From Candidatus Omnitrophota bacterium (GTDB lineage Bacteria > Omnitrophota > Gorgyraeia > Gygaellales > JAHJCI01), in assembly GCA_016783355.1 (NCBI GenBank), contig JADHWR010000008.1, positions 1 through 28,210 of the forward strand: 28,210 nucleotides of DNA. Direction: 5' to 3'. A program made the position numbers and the translations under genes. The notes beneath the pieces are model-generated. The model did not search any database. It was not told the DNA's origin and was given only the letters and a program-made list of their open reading frames with translations. Positions 7,459 through 14,884 of this stretch are shown in pieces. Positions within the stretch are counted from its first letter, which is position 1. Each line of letters starts with the position of its first letter.

Positions 7459-8091
7459 CCCTTTTTCTTCAAAACATTTTCGCAGTCGCTTCATCAGGCG
7501 CTGCTTTCGCATATCAATCGTGCTTCGCGAGATGCCTAAATCCTGCCTTAAAAATTCTAAGTCAATTCCTTGATAAATATGCATCTCTAACAGATGACGC
7601 TCCTTAAGATTTAATATTGAAATGCACGCGGAAAGGGCCTCTAATTTTTCTTGCTCAATCACAACTCTATCGGCTAAGGGTAGCCTATCAGATAATACAT
7701 CTGCCAGCCTTAAACCCCCTTCTTCAGTAAATTTTTCCTCTAAATATGTGGTTTTGATCCTCTTTTTTTTCAGGTAATCCAGGCAAAAGTTTATTACGAG
7801 CACCCTTAACCAACTGGCAAGGCTCGCGCCGTGTTTACCCTTAAACTGCCGCAGTTTTTTAAAATTATCTTTTACTAAATGGAGGAATATTTCCTGATAG
7901 AGGTCTTCGCGAGTCTCGTGGCTTAGCTTGATTCCCCTGTTTTTAAAAACAGAAAGGATATAATTATAGATAAGGCGGGAGTATCTATCAACAAACTCAT
8001 CCCACGCCGCCCTTTCTCCGTTTACACACCTTTGGATAAAAGCCTGCTGCGTGCTCTGTTTCGCCTTACTTGGCTTTTTTGTAAGCAACAC
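7447..8091 (-). CDS. RNA polymerase sigma factor, sigma-70 family, ECF-like
   Basis: 214 residues with the two domains of an ECF factor. Region 2 lies near residues 25-105 (AWDEFVDRYSRLIYNYIL, then DLYQEIFLHLVK). Region 4 spans about 150-205 and includes LNLKERHLLEMHIYQG and a helix-turn-helix with LGISRSTIDMRKQRL. There is no sigma-1.1 or sigma-3 domain. The start is GTG at 8091 inside the end of yajC, giving a 26-base overlap and only a weak GAGAAG site. It is followed by a zinc-finger protein and a CHAT protease, so it most likely senses a state controlled by them. Targets are unknown apart from the candidate promoter motif. Confidence 0.92.
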   Translation of the reverse strand: MLLTKKPSKAKQSTQQAFIQRCVNGERAAWDEFVDRYSRLIYNYILSVFKNRGIKLSHETREDLYQEIFLHLVKDNFKKLRQFKGKHGASLASWLRVLVINFCLDYLKKKRIKTTYLEEKFTEEGGLRLADVLSDRLPLADRVVIEQEKLEALSACISILNLKERHLLEMHIYQGIDLEFLRQDLGISRSTIDMRKQRLMKRLRKCFEEKGLEL

Positions 8092-8341
8092 AATTCTTCT
8101 CTATTTCCAGCCTCACATTCTCATCAACCCGCAGGATTACAGACTTATCTTTAACATTAACGATTGTTCCGTGTACACCGCCTGTAGTTACAATCTCATC
8201 GTTTTTCTCTAAGGCCGCCAGCATCCTCTGGTGCTCCTTCTGGTTTTGGCGCTGTGGGCGAATAAGTAAAAAATAAAAAACAGCAAAGATGGCTAAAAAA
8301 GGAAGAATACTCATTAATGGACTAACTGCTTGTGTCTGCAT
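8066..8341 (-). CDS. yajC: Preprotein translocase subunit YajC
   Basis: 91 residues: a short N-terminal periplasmic segment, one membrane helix (ILPFLAIFAVFYFLLI), then the hallmark RPQRQNQKEHQRML and a small cytoplasmic beta domain with DEIVTTGGVHGTI. YajC joins SecDF at the SecYEG translocon. It overlaps rpsP by 20 bases and the sigma gene by 26. The usual neighbours tgt, secD and secF are absent, so its placement behind rpsP is unusual. Confidence 0.96.
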   Translation of the reverse strand: MQTQAVSPLMSILPFLAIFAVFYFLLIRPQRQNQKEHQRMLAALEKNDEIVTTGGVHGTIVNVKDKSVILRVDENVRLEIEKNCVAYKKAK

Positions 8342-8585
8342 TTTTACTCCTTTTTTTTATTAAACTACTTACTGTCTCTGAAGGCTTTGCTCCAACACCC
8401 AGCCAGTATTTCAGTCTTTCCTCTTTTATCTTAATTATCGCCGGTGTCTTTGTTGGATCATAATAGCCTATTTCTTCAATGCACCTGCTGTCGCGCCCCC
8501 TTCTTTTATCAAAAATACTGATGCGGAAAAAGGGTCTTTTTTTTACGCGCTTGCCAATTCTTCTCAGACGAATCACAACTGCCAT
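8322..8585 (-). CDS. rpsP: 30S ribosomal protein S16
   Basis: 87 residues starting MAVVIRLRRIGKRVKKRPFF, followed by DKRRGRDSRCIEEIGYYDP, the S16 signature. It binds 16S rRNA early in 30S assembly. A strong AGGAGG (8593-8598) lies 7 bases before the ATG. The usual partners rimM, trmD and rplS do not follow; yajC overlaps its 3' end instead. Two hairpins lie upstream (8605-8628 and 8635-8700). Confidence 0.97.
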   Translation of the reverse strand: MAVVIRLRRIGKRVKKRPFFRISIFDKRRGRDSRCIEEIGYYDPTKTPAIIKIKEERLKYWLGVGAKPSETVSSLIKKRSKNADTSS

Positions 8586-8604
8586 AATTATACCTCCTCA
8601 ATGA

Positions 8605-8628
8605 GTCCGCCAAAGTTCGTTGGCGGAC
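8605..8628. promoter_or_regulatory. Hairpin just upstream of the rpsP ribosome binding site
   Basis: GTCCGCCAA (8605-8613) pairs perfectly with TTGGCGGAC (8620-8628) around a 6-base loop. It ends 7 bases before the AGGAGG of rpsP. It could stabilise or regulate the S16 leader, or be a palindromic repeat remnant. No T-run follows on either strand. Confidence 0.45.
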
Positions 8629-8634
8629 GAATTG

Positions 8635-8700
8635 ATCCCGCCGAATGCTCTAAAATTATCCCCTGCGGGGAGAATTTTAGAGCATCTTATGAGGCGGGAT
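8635..8700. repeat. Long interrupted inverted repeat between trpE and rpsP
   Basis: Three nested stems fold into one structure: ATCCCGCC/GGCGGGAT (8635-8642 with 8693-8700), ATGCTCTAAAATT with AATTTTAGAGCAT (8645-8657 with 8673-8685), and TCCCC/GGGGA around the apex (8659-8671). With no T-run it is not a classic terminator. It may be a palindromic element or a processing site separating trpE from rpsP mRNA. Confidence 0.7.
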
Positions 8701-8719
8701 ATACATTATTATCATAATT

Positions 8720-10216
8720 TCAAATATTGCCCCCCGAATTCGCAATTGCTTCTATTTGTGCCTTTGCCTTATTTACAGTCTCCTCGTACTCTTTTTCTGG
8801 ACTTGAATCAGAAACGATACCTCCCCCTGCCTGAATGTAGGCGGTTTTCCCTTTAATCAGTATTGTCCTAATCGTAATGCAGGTATCTAAATTACCGGAA
8901 AAACTAAAATACCCAACACAGCCAGCATATGGCCCACGCTGTGTCTTTTCTAACTGATCGATAATCTGCATTGCCCGAACCTTGGGGCTACCCGTAACTG
9001 TGCCGGCAGGAAATGTCGCCCTCAGACAATCATAGACATCCTTGTCCTTGCGCAAAGCCCCTTCAACCTCACTGACTAAATGCATGACATGAGAATATTT
9101 CTCCACACGCATAAAATCCGTGACCTTAACTGTTCCGTATCGACAAACCCGACCCAAATCATTTCTGCCCAAATCAACTAACATTACGTGTTCTGCTCTT
9201 TCCTTTTTACTTTCCAATAACTGCTTCTCCAGTTTACTATCCTCCTCTTCTGTTTTACCACGCCGGCGCGTGCCGGCAATCGGACGGGTAACTACTGTAC
9301 CTTTTTCGCAACGGACTAAAACTTCGGGCGAAGAACCACAGAGGACGAGGTCCTTAAATTCCAGAAAGAACATATAACTGGAGGGATTAAGCGAGCGAAG
9401 GCGACGATATATATCAAAGGCGCATCTGTCCTTTAGATTAACCTCAAAGCATTGCGAGGGGACAACCTGGATTATTTCTCCCTGGCGGATATAACGCTTC
9501 GCCTTCTTGACAACGTTCAGATAATCCTGTTTTTTAAAATTAGAGGTGATTCTTATCTTTTTTTTAAGACTTGCGGTCTTTTGTTTATTCTTTAAGACTA
9601 AAGGGGTTTTTAACTGCTTATGTAAGTTCTCAATTTTGTCTATCGCTTGCGAATATGCTTTTTTTATATCCTCACCTGGACTAAGCAGGGCATTGGCGAC
9701 AATCTTTATCTTATGGTAGAGGTGGTCAAATATAAGCAATGTATCGATTAAAAGCCAGGTGCTATCCCACACCCTTAAATAATCAGGATTTTTATTGGGG
9801 ATATCTTCAAAAAACCTAACCATATCATATCCCATATATCCTACAAAGCCGCCGCTAAAACGTGCAATAGTGTTATCGCTGCTTACATATTTAAATGAAG
9901 ACATTATCTTTTTGATTTCATCAAGCGGGTCTGTCTGTGTTTTATATGCTTTTATCAACTGGGTATTTTTTCCTAAAATCTCAACTCTCTCGCCTTTGCT
10001 TCTCAATATCAATCGGGGTTGTGTTCCTAAAAAAGAAAAACGGGCAACCTTTTTTATTCCCTCCACTGATTCTAAAAGGTAATTGAAACTCGGGCGGCGA
10101 ATCTTTAAAAATGCAGAAATAGGAGTATCCAGATCTGCACTTATTTCTTTATAAACAGCAATAACATTGCCCTCTTTAGATAGTTTTAAGAATTCTTTCT
10201 CACTTGGATAATACAT
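8720..10216 (-). CDS. trpE: Anthranilate synthase component I
   Basis: 498 residues of the chorismate-utilising family. The feedback tryptophan site has LLES near residue 49, and the catalytic half includes GEIIQVVPSQ, RPIAGTRRRG, YSHVMHLVSEVEG and FPAGTVTGSPK. The PIAGT motif (alanine rather than the lysine of PabB's PIKGT) points to TrpE. It converts chorismate plus ammonia from TrpG to anthranilate. No trpG or other trp gene is nearby; instead it abuts hisI (stop and start codons adjacent), so it is probably co-transcribed with histidine genes, linking the two PRPP-consuming pathways. Confidence 0.95.
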   Translation of the reverse strand: MYYPSEKEFLKLSKEGNVIAVYKEISADLDTPISAFLKIRRPSFNYLLESVEGIKKVARFSFLGTQPRLILRSKGERVEILGKNTQLIKAYKTQTDPLDEIKKIMSSFKYVSSDNTIARFSGGFVGYMGYDMVRFFEDIPNKNPDYLRVWDSTWLLIDTLLIFDHLYHKIKIVANALLSPGEDIKKAYSQAIDKIENLHKQLKTPLVLKNKQKTASLKKKIRITSNFKKQDYLNVVKKAKRYIRQGEIIQVVPSQCFEVNLKDRCAFDIYRRLRSLNPSSYMFFLEFKDLVLCGSSPEVLVRCEKGTVVTRPIAGTRRRGKTEEEDSKLEKQLLESKKERAEHVMLVDLGRNDLGRVCRYGTVKVTDFMRVEKYSHVMHLVSEVEGALRKDKDVYDCLRATFPAGTVTGSPKVRAMQIIDQLEKTQRGPYAGCVGYFSFSGNLDTCITIRTILIKGKTAYIQAGGGIVSDSSPEKEYEETVNKAKAQIEAIANSGGNI

Positions 10217-10534
10217 TTATTTTAATTTCCTATAGAAACATGTTCTATGTCCGGTATGACAAGCAGGGCCGCGGCTTTGCACCTTTACAAGCAGCGTATC
10301 CATATCACAATCATAATATATGGATTTGACAGATTGAATGTGTCCGGAGGTTTCTCCTTTAACCCAGTATTTTTTGCGTGAACGCGACCAAAAACAGGTT
10401 TTGCCTGACTTGATTGTCCGCCGTAAAGATTCCTTATTCATATAAGCAAGCATCAGAACCTTGCCTGTTTTATAGTCCTCGATTATAGCAGGAATTAAAC
10501 CGTTATTATCATACTTCAAGTCTTTAATTTTCAT
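10217..10534 (-). CDS. hisI: Phosphoribosyl-AMP cyclohydrolase
   Basis: 105 residues with the zinc/magnesium ligands of HisI: CDMDTLLVKVQSRGPACHTG followed by HRTCF. It opens the purine ring of PR-AMP in step three of histidine synthesis. It is the cyclohydrolase domain only; the HisE pyrophosphatase is not fused. The gene begins immediately after a 102-bp inverted-repeat element, which leaves no visible Shine-Dalgarno sequence, and ends directly against trpE. Confidence 0.96.
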   Translation of the reverse strand: MKIKDLKYDNNGLIPAIIEDYKTGKVLMLAYMNKESLRRTIKSGKTCFWSRSRKKYWVKGETSGHIQSVKSIYYDCDMDTLLVKVQSRGPACHTGHRTCFYRKLK

Positions 10535-10539
10535 ATTTA

Positions 10540-10641
10540 GGGGACGGTTCTCGCTAACCCTTTGTCTTACAAGGAGTTAAAATTAATTATTAATTTATTT
10601 TTATCTTATTGTATTACAATAAGTTAGCGAGAACCGTCCCC
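10540..10641. mobile_element. 102-bp MITE-like element with 19-bp perfect terminal inverted repeats
   Basis: GGGGACGGTTCTCGCTAAC (10540-10558) is the exact reverse complement of 10623-10641. The AT-rich interior holds a second hairpin, CTTATTGTA/TACAATAAG, and no open frame. It fills the hisA-hisI gap: 5 bases from each gene. Decayed single ends of the same type lie near 3771-3788 and 22715-22730. I recall similar GGGGACGGTTCT ends near Y1-transposase (REP-associated) genes in other bacteria, which suggests trans-mobilisation, but none is present here. Confidence 0.8.
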
Positions 10642-10646
10642 GGTTA

Positions 10647-11366
10647 TTAATCAAAAAGCTTCTGGGCCATCTTTAAAGTAAATCTTTCTTCATAAAGCGC
10701 CTTTCCAACAATTACGCCAATCAAACCATTCTTTTCCAAGGGCTTAAGTTTAAATAAATCGCCGATTTCGCCAATGCCTCCTGCGGCAATTAAATTTAGT
10801 CCTGTTTCTTTTAAGAGTCTCTTTATCATAGTGATATTTGGACCCTTTAATGTTCCATCGCGCAAAATATCGGTGTAGATTATTGTTTTAAAACCTGTAT
10901 CTTTTAACTTCTTGGCGAGTTCATTAGGGCTGCTTTTGGTATATTGGGCCTGCCAACCTGATAATCTCAGCTGATTATTTAAAACATCAAGGCTGGCAAT
11001 TACCTTTTCTTTAAATTTAAGCTTCGCCGCTTTTAAAAAGGATAAATCTTTCAATTTAGTACCCAGGATTATCCTTTTCACACCCAAATTCAAAATAATT
11101 CTTATCGCTTTTATATCCCTTATCCCTCCGCCAAATTCAACCGGTATATTTATGCCTTTTAATATCTTCTTCAAAATATCTAAATGACAAGGCTGGCCTT
11201 CTCGCGCGCCATCCAAATCAACGATATGCAGAAGCCTTGCTCCTTGTCTTTGCCAATGCTTTGCTGTCTTCAGAGGATCAGATGAATATACCTTAAGATT
11301 TGTCTTACCCTGAACAAGCCGGACAACCCGGCCTTTTCTTAAATCAATTGCCGGAATAATCAACAT
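10647..11366 (-). CDS. hisA: Phosphoribosylformimino-5-aminoimidazole carboxamide ribotide isomerase
   Basis: 239 residues when started at ATG 11366 (MLIIPAIDLRKGRVVRL). This is the normal HisA start with the first catalytic aspartate in AIDLRKG; the second half has the IYTDILRDGTLKGPN motif and the GGIGEIGDL phosphate site. The frame stays open 21 codons further upstream, but that part encodes the AGCGGGT repeat and is not likely translated as HisA. HisA isomerises ProFAR to PRFAR, the substrate of HisF-HisH, neither of which is in the window. Confidence 0.95.
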   Translation of the reverse strand: MLIIPAIDLRKGRVVRLVQGKTNLKVYSSDPLKTAKHWQRQGARLLHIVDLDGAREGQPCHLDILKKILKGINIPVEFGGGIRDIKAIRIILNLGVKRIILGTKLKDLSFLKAAKLKFKEKVIASLDVLNNQLRLSGWQAQYTKSSPNELAKKLKDTGFKTIIYTDILRDGTLKGPNITMIKRLLKETGLNLIAAGGIGEIGDLFKLKPLEKNGLIGVIVGKALYEERFTLKMAQKLFD

Positions 11367-11400
11367 TACTGATATACTCCCCCCCCTCGTTAAGTATCTC

Positions 11401-11586
11401 AGCGGGTGGCGAGGCGGTGGGCTGCCCAAAATAGCCCGCAGCGAATTACACCCTATAGAGGCTTCCCCTTGAGCGAGGACAATTTTGGGCTCCGCCGAAG
11501 ACAGGACCCGCTTGTTGTCAAATGAACAAGTCGTAAACCGTAGCAGACCGCTGAAAGAGTTCAGCGCTGGGAATAAAAATTTTCAT
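11401..11586. repeat. Composite repeat between hisB and hisA
   Basis: A 112-bp element (11401-11512) starting AGCGGGTGGCGAGG and ending GACAGGACCCGCT is joined through GTTGTCAAATGAAC to a second module (about 11520-11586) containing GTAGCAGACC, an AGCGCTGAA-type hairpin, and a GAATGAAA-like end in reverse. The same order occurs at 3804-4110 (reversed) and near 14900-15118. It separates hisB from hisA where hisH is often found. Confidence 0.85.
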
Positions 11587-11602
11587 GATGTTCCTTTTAT
11601 TT

Positions 11603-12196
11603 TCAATCAATAAGGCCCTTGGTGGAAGGAACCCCTTCTCTTCGTGGCTCAATCTCAACTGCCTGTAGCAGAGCAAGAGCCAATGCCTTGAAAACACCCT
11701 CTATTTGATGATGGGTGTCCTCTTTTTGAACTAAATCAATATTTATTGTTATACCGCTGTGCAAGGCATATGCCTCCAGGAAACTACGAAAATCCTCTAA
11801 ACTGTAATCCTGTGCTTTTATATTAAAATCTAAATCAGAATCACTAAAAAAGAGACCCCCTCTGCCACTTATATCCAGGGCCACCCTCGCTAAAGCAGCG
11901 CCCATCGGTACAGAGGCCCATCCAAATCTTTTTATCCCCTTCATATCCCCGAGAGCCTGCCGGAATACATCACCCAAAACAATACCAATATCTTCATTTG
12001 TATGATGGGTATCAATCCTTAAGTCTCCCTCTGCTTTTAAGGTTAAGTCAAATAGCCCATGGAAGGCAAATAATTCTAACATATGATCGAGTATGCCTAT
12101 CCCTGTATTAATTTGCGTCTTTCCTTTGCCGTCGAGATTAACCTGCACTTTAATTTCTGTTTCTTTTGTCTTTCTTACTTTTTGCGCGGTTCTCAT
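11603..12196 (-). CDS. hisB: Imidazoleglycerol-phosphate dehydratase
   Basis: 197 residues with the paired metal-binding motifs HHTNEDIGI and THHQIEGVFKA and the GILDHMLELFAFHG start of the fold. It is the monofunctional bacterial form, without the N-terminal histidinol-phosphatase of enteric HisB. It dehydrates IGP to imidazole acetol phosphate. ATG at 12196 is preferred over the adjacent GTG because GGGAGG lies 4 bases upstream. It sits 14 bases after hisD. Confidence 0.97.
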   Translation of the reverse strand: MRTAQKVRKTKETEIKVQVNLDGKGKTQINTGIGILDHMLELFAFHGLFDLTLKAEGDLRIDTHHTNEDIGIVLGDVFRQALGDMKGIKRFGWASVPMGAALARVALDISGRGGLFFSDSDLDFNIKAQDYSLEDFRSFLEAYALHSGITINIDLVQKEDTHHQIEGVFKALALALLQAVEIEPRREGVPSTKGLID

Positions 12197-12210
12197 CACG
12201 CCTCCCTATT

Positions 12211-13431
12211 TCACAGCCTAATCTTAATCGATTCCCAATGCTGGGTTAAACCCTCCACATTAACAATCTTCTCCAGGGGCTCTCTTGCTTTTTCCAATGC
12301 CTTTTTAGAATAGGAGATAACATGAGTACTCCTTATAAAATCAAGAAGATTTAATCCTGAGAAAAACCGGGCACTTCCACCGGTGGGAAGAACATGACTT
12401 GGCCCGGCAAGATAATCACCAATCGCGCAAGGACTGAAGGGACCGAGAAATATAGCCCCGGCATTCTTTATCTTTTTCACTAAAGCCCGGGGATTCTTTA
12501 TCAAAATCTCGAGGTGCTCTGGTGCAATCTGATTAGTTACTTCTATTGCCTCTTTTAAATTCTTAGTTAAAATAATATAACCATTGCCGTGTAGCTCTGC
12601 TTTTATTTGACGCGCCAAGGCTTTGGAGTTGGTAACCAAATAAACCTGGGCTTGCTTGTGTTCCATTTGTGCTTTAAGATCAGCAAGGACTAACTTTGGA
12701 TCAGAAAATCGATTGGCAATAATTACTAATTCGCTTGGACCGGCAATCATATCTATATCAACATAACCGAAAACCTGGCGTTTGGCCTCTGTAACATATG
12801 CATTGCCGGGGCCGATTATCTTATCAACACGACCAATGGTCTTTGTGCCAAATGCTAAAGCAGCAATTGCCTGCGCCCCGCCTACCCGATAAATCTCTTT
12901 TACCTTCAATAAATCGGCAACAACTAAAATATGGGGATTAATATTGCCGCTGCTTCCTGGTGGGCTTACTAAAACAATGTTTTTAACACCGGCTACTTTT
13001 GCCAAAACAACAGTCATATAAACAGTAGAAACCAAAGGTGCTTCTCCTGCGGGAATATAGATACCCACTCTATCCAGGGCACAGATGTTTTGCCATAAGC
13101 AGACACCATCAGCATCCTTGAGGCGAAATGACTTTACTGTTTGTCGGCGATAAAAACGAGTAATATTATTGGTAACTGTCTTAAGGCTTTCTACAAAATC
13201 CTGACTTATATTCTGATAGGCGCAGGATACATCCCTTTCGCAAACAGACAACTGCTTCGCTGTTAATTTTATACCATCGAACTTTTTCGTGCAGCGAATT
13301 AAAGCCTCATCACCATGCAAGCGTACATCTTCAACAATCTTTTTTACCTTTTCCTCAATACGCCTTGAGCGGATAAAACCCCGGCGATAAATCTCTTCTA
13401 ATTTTTTACTGGGATAACGTACAATTTTCAT
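12211..13431 (-). CDS. hisD: Histidinol dehydrogenase
   Basis: 406 residues. Signatures include GIYIPAGEAPLVSTVYM, GNAYVTEAKRQVFG, DMIAGPSELVIIA, and the zinc/catalytic histidine region APEHLEIL and CAIGDYLAGPSHVLPTGG. It oxidises histidinol to histidine in two NAD-dependent steps. It is first in the local his run, begins only 10 bases after tRNA-Thr, and has no clear Shine-Dalgarno sequence, so it may be co-transcribed with the tRNA. Confidence 0.97.
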   Translation of the reverse strand: MKIVRYPSKKLEEIYRRGFIRSRRIEEKVKKIVEDVRLHGDEALIRCTKKFDGIKLTAKQLSVCERDVSCAYQNISQDFVESLKTVTNNITRFYRRQTVKSFRLKDADGVCLWQNICALDRVGIYIPAGEAPLVSTVYMTVVLAKVAGVKNIVLVSPPGSSGNINPHILVVADLLKVKEIYRVGGAQAIAALAFGTKTIGRVDKIIGPGNAYVTEAKRQVFGYVDIDMIAGPSELVIIANRFSDPKLVLADLKAQMEHKQAQVYLVTNSKALARQIKAELHGNGYIILTKNLKEAIEVTNQIAPEHLEILIKNPRALVKKIKNAGAIFLGPFSPCAIGDYLAGPSHVLPTGGSARFFSGLNLLDFIRSTHVISYSKKALEKAREPLEKIVNVEGLTQHWESIKIRL

Positions 13432-13441
13432 TGTTAAATAA

Positions 13442-13514
13442 AGCTGGCGAGAGGAATCGAACCTCCGACCCCCTCATTACAAGTGAGGTGCTCTACCTGC
13501 TGAGCTACGCCAGC
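13442..13514 (-). tRNA. tRNA-Thr (anticodon UGU)
   Basis: The minus strand gives a full cloverleaf: acceptor GCTGGCG/CGCCAGC, D-arm GCTC/GAGC, anticodon stem CCTCA/TGAGG with loop CTTGTAA (anticodon TGT), and T-arm GGAGG-TTCGATT-CCTCT. The discriminator base is T and CCA is not encoded. It lies just before hisD. Confidence 0.97.
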
Positions 13515-13530
13515 GTCTCATATCAAAAAA

Positions 13531-13643
13531 GTGTAAAGTCTAAAGCGAAAGGCGTAAAACTAAAACGTAAAGTTTAAAGTTTTTCTAAGAGAGTTTTAGG
13601 TTTTAAGTTTTAATTTTGCGCTTTGCGCTTTGCGTCTTGCGCT
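13531..13643. repeat. Heptamer-arm element at the nnrD 3' end
   Basis: A core AGTTTTTCTAAGAGAGTTTT (about 13578-13597) is flanked by A-rich arms on the left (AAAGCGAAAGGCG) and T-rich arms on the right (GCGCTTTGCGCTTTGCG). It is a diverged copy of the element whose identical 19-bp core occurs at 16803, 20972 and 23894. It provides the last ~18 codons and the TAA of nnrD. Confidence 0.8.
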
Positions 13644-14537
13644 GGAATATGAGCTAATTTTAATTGCCTTAGGAATCTCCTCAATTATATCTGATGCAAG
13701 CATACCAAGCTGCGTTTTTTTCTTTGCCGCTGAATCCCCTGCTAAACCATGAAGATACACCGCATATTTGGCTGCGGCAAAACCATCTAACCCTTGACCT
13801 AAAAAAGCAGAAATTATTCCCGAAAGGACATCACCGCTTCCTGCTGTTGCCATCCCGGGATTACCTGTTTTGTTGATATATAAATTACCCTTATCATCCG
13901 CAACAACTGTATGATACCCCTTTAAGACAACTGTTATTTTATAATCTCTTGCAAATTTTTTAGCAACCTCTTTTCTTTTGCTTTGAACCTCACCAATACT
14001 TTTTCCTAAAAGCCTTGCCATCTCTCCTGGATGTGGAGTAATTACCATATCTTTGCGCCTTTCGCTTTTCGCTTCAGTTTTGCGCCTTTCGCTTTTCGCT
14101 TTGAGCTTATCCAAATGCCCCTTTAATGCATTTAAGCCATCGGCATCAATAATCATTGGGAGGGAGATATTTTTAATTATCGTACGGATAAGATGCGCAG
14201 TAGATTTCTCTTGGCTTAAACCTGGACCGATAAGCAATACATCAACTTTATCTAAAGCCTTTTTTATGACAGGATAAGCAGAAAAACTGAAGGTCAATTT
14301 TCTCGTATCAGCCAAGGGCAAAAGCATTATCTCGGGTGGCTTTATCTTTATCAGGGCATTAGTAAGACTCTTACAAACACCTAGTGTTACAAGACCTGAG
14401 CCGCTACGTAAAGCTGCTGTTGCGCTTAATATCCCTGCCCCTGAATACCGGCCACAGCCTCCTAAAACAAAGATGTGACCAAAGTCACCCTTGTGGCTAG
14501 TCTGTCTTCTGTATAACAATTGCGCTGGCAACTGCAT
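13596..14537 (-). CDS. nnrD: ADP-dependent NAD(P)H-hydrate dehydratase (YjeF C-terminal type)
   Basis: 313 residues of the ribokinase-like YjeF_C family. It has HIFVLGGCGRYSGAGILSA near the start, LIGPGLS, IIDADGLNAL, TPHPGEMARLL and the catalytic GSGDVLSGIISAFLGQG. It repairs the damaged cofactors NADHX and NADPHX. The epimerase (YjeF_N) domain often fused to it is missing. Two repeat inserts are visible: a 27-base duplication (14055-14101) encoding KSERRKTEA-KSERRK between DADGLNAL and TPHPGE, and a C-terminal tail ending AQSAKLKLKT from the heptamer-arm element. It overlaps acpS by 41 bases. Confidence 0.93.
   Translation of the reverse strand: MQLPAQLLYRRQTSHKGDFGHIFVLGGCGRYSGAGILSATAALRSGSGLVTLGVCKSLTNALIKIKPPEIMLLPLADTRKLTFSFSAYPVIKKALDKVDVLLIGPGLSQEKSTAHLIRTIIKNISLPMIIDADGLNALKGHLDKLKAKSERRKTEAKSERRKDMVITPHPGEMARLLGKSIGEVQSKRKEVAKKFARDYKITVVLKGYHTVVADDKGNLYINKTGNPGMATAGSGDVLSGIISAFLGQGLDGFAAAKYAVYLHGLAGDSAAKKKTQLGMLASDIIEEIPKAIKISSYSSARRKAQSAKLKLKT
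14055..14101. repeat. 27-bp in-frame duplication in nnrD
   Basis: GCGCCTTTCGCTTTTCGCTT occurs at 14055-14074 and again, identically, at 14082-14101. The 27-base spacing repeats nine residues of the protein. Its base pattern is that of the heptamer arms found in the intergenic elements. Confidence 0.85.
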
Positions 14538-14856
14538 AATTTTTTACGTGAGAGATGGAAAGAAGGATATCTTTGCCCCCCTTATTATTCCTCAAAGAAC
14601 AAATCGGTTTTCCATTATTCTCATTGCTTATCTCAATGTCCAAAAAAGTTAATCTTTCATTACTCAATGCTTTAAAAACTGCCTCTTTTGCGGCAAATCT
14701 TCCCGCAATATGCTCGTGGAAAGTGGCATGCTTCTGCGCCTCTTCAATCTCTTTGTCCGTAAGAATACGCTGCAGAAAATCCTGCCCATACTTCTCTAGC
14801 GCCTCTGCGATTCGTCGCACCTCAATTATATCCACGCCATTACCAATTACTGCCAT
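14497..14856 (-). CDS. acpS: Holo-[acyl-carrier-protein] synthase
   Basis: 119 residues from ATG 14856 (MAVIGNGVDIIEVRRIAEAL). The Mg-binding aspartate in GVDIIEV and the GRFAAKEAVFKAL motif are intact. AcpS transfers 4'-phosphopantetheine from CoA to ACP. The frame is open 16 codons further upstream, but those encode the end of a repeat and lack family similarity. It follows pdxJ, a pairing also common in Proteobacteria, but here a repeat cluster of about 280 bases has split them. Confidence 0.95.
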   Translation of the reverse strand: MAVIGNGVDIIEVRRIAEALEKYGQDFLQRILTDKEIEEAQKHATFHEHIAGRFAAKEAVFKALSNERLTFLDIEISNENNGKPICSLRNNKGGKDILLSISHVKNYAVASAIVIQKTD

Positions 14857-14884
14857 ATTGCCATATTGTCTGCGCTCCCACTGC

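Noticed and set aside
8720..10216. PabB instead of TrpE
   Set aside because: The motif is PIAGT, not PIKGT, and an LLES tryptophan-site motif is present.
10540..10641. hisA terminator
   Set aside because: The 19-bp perfect ends, 102-bp length and matching single ends elsewhere fit a MITE better; no T-run follows the outer stem.
11367..11429. Longer HisA N-terminus
   Set aside because: The 21 extra codons fall in the repeat element; HisA family start is MLIIPAIDL.
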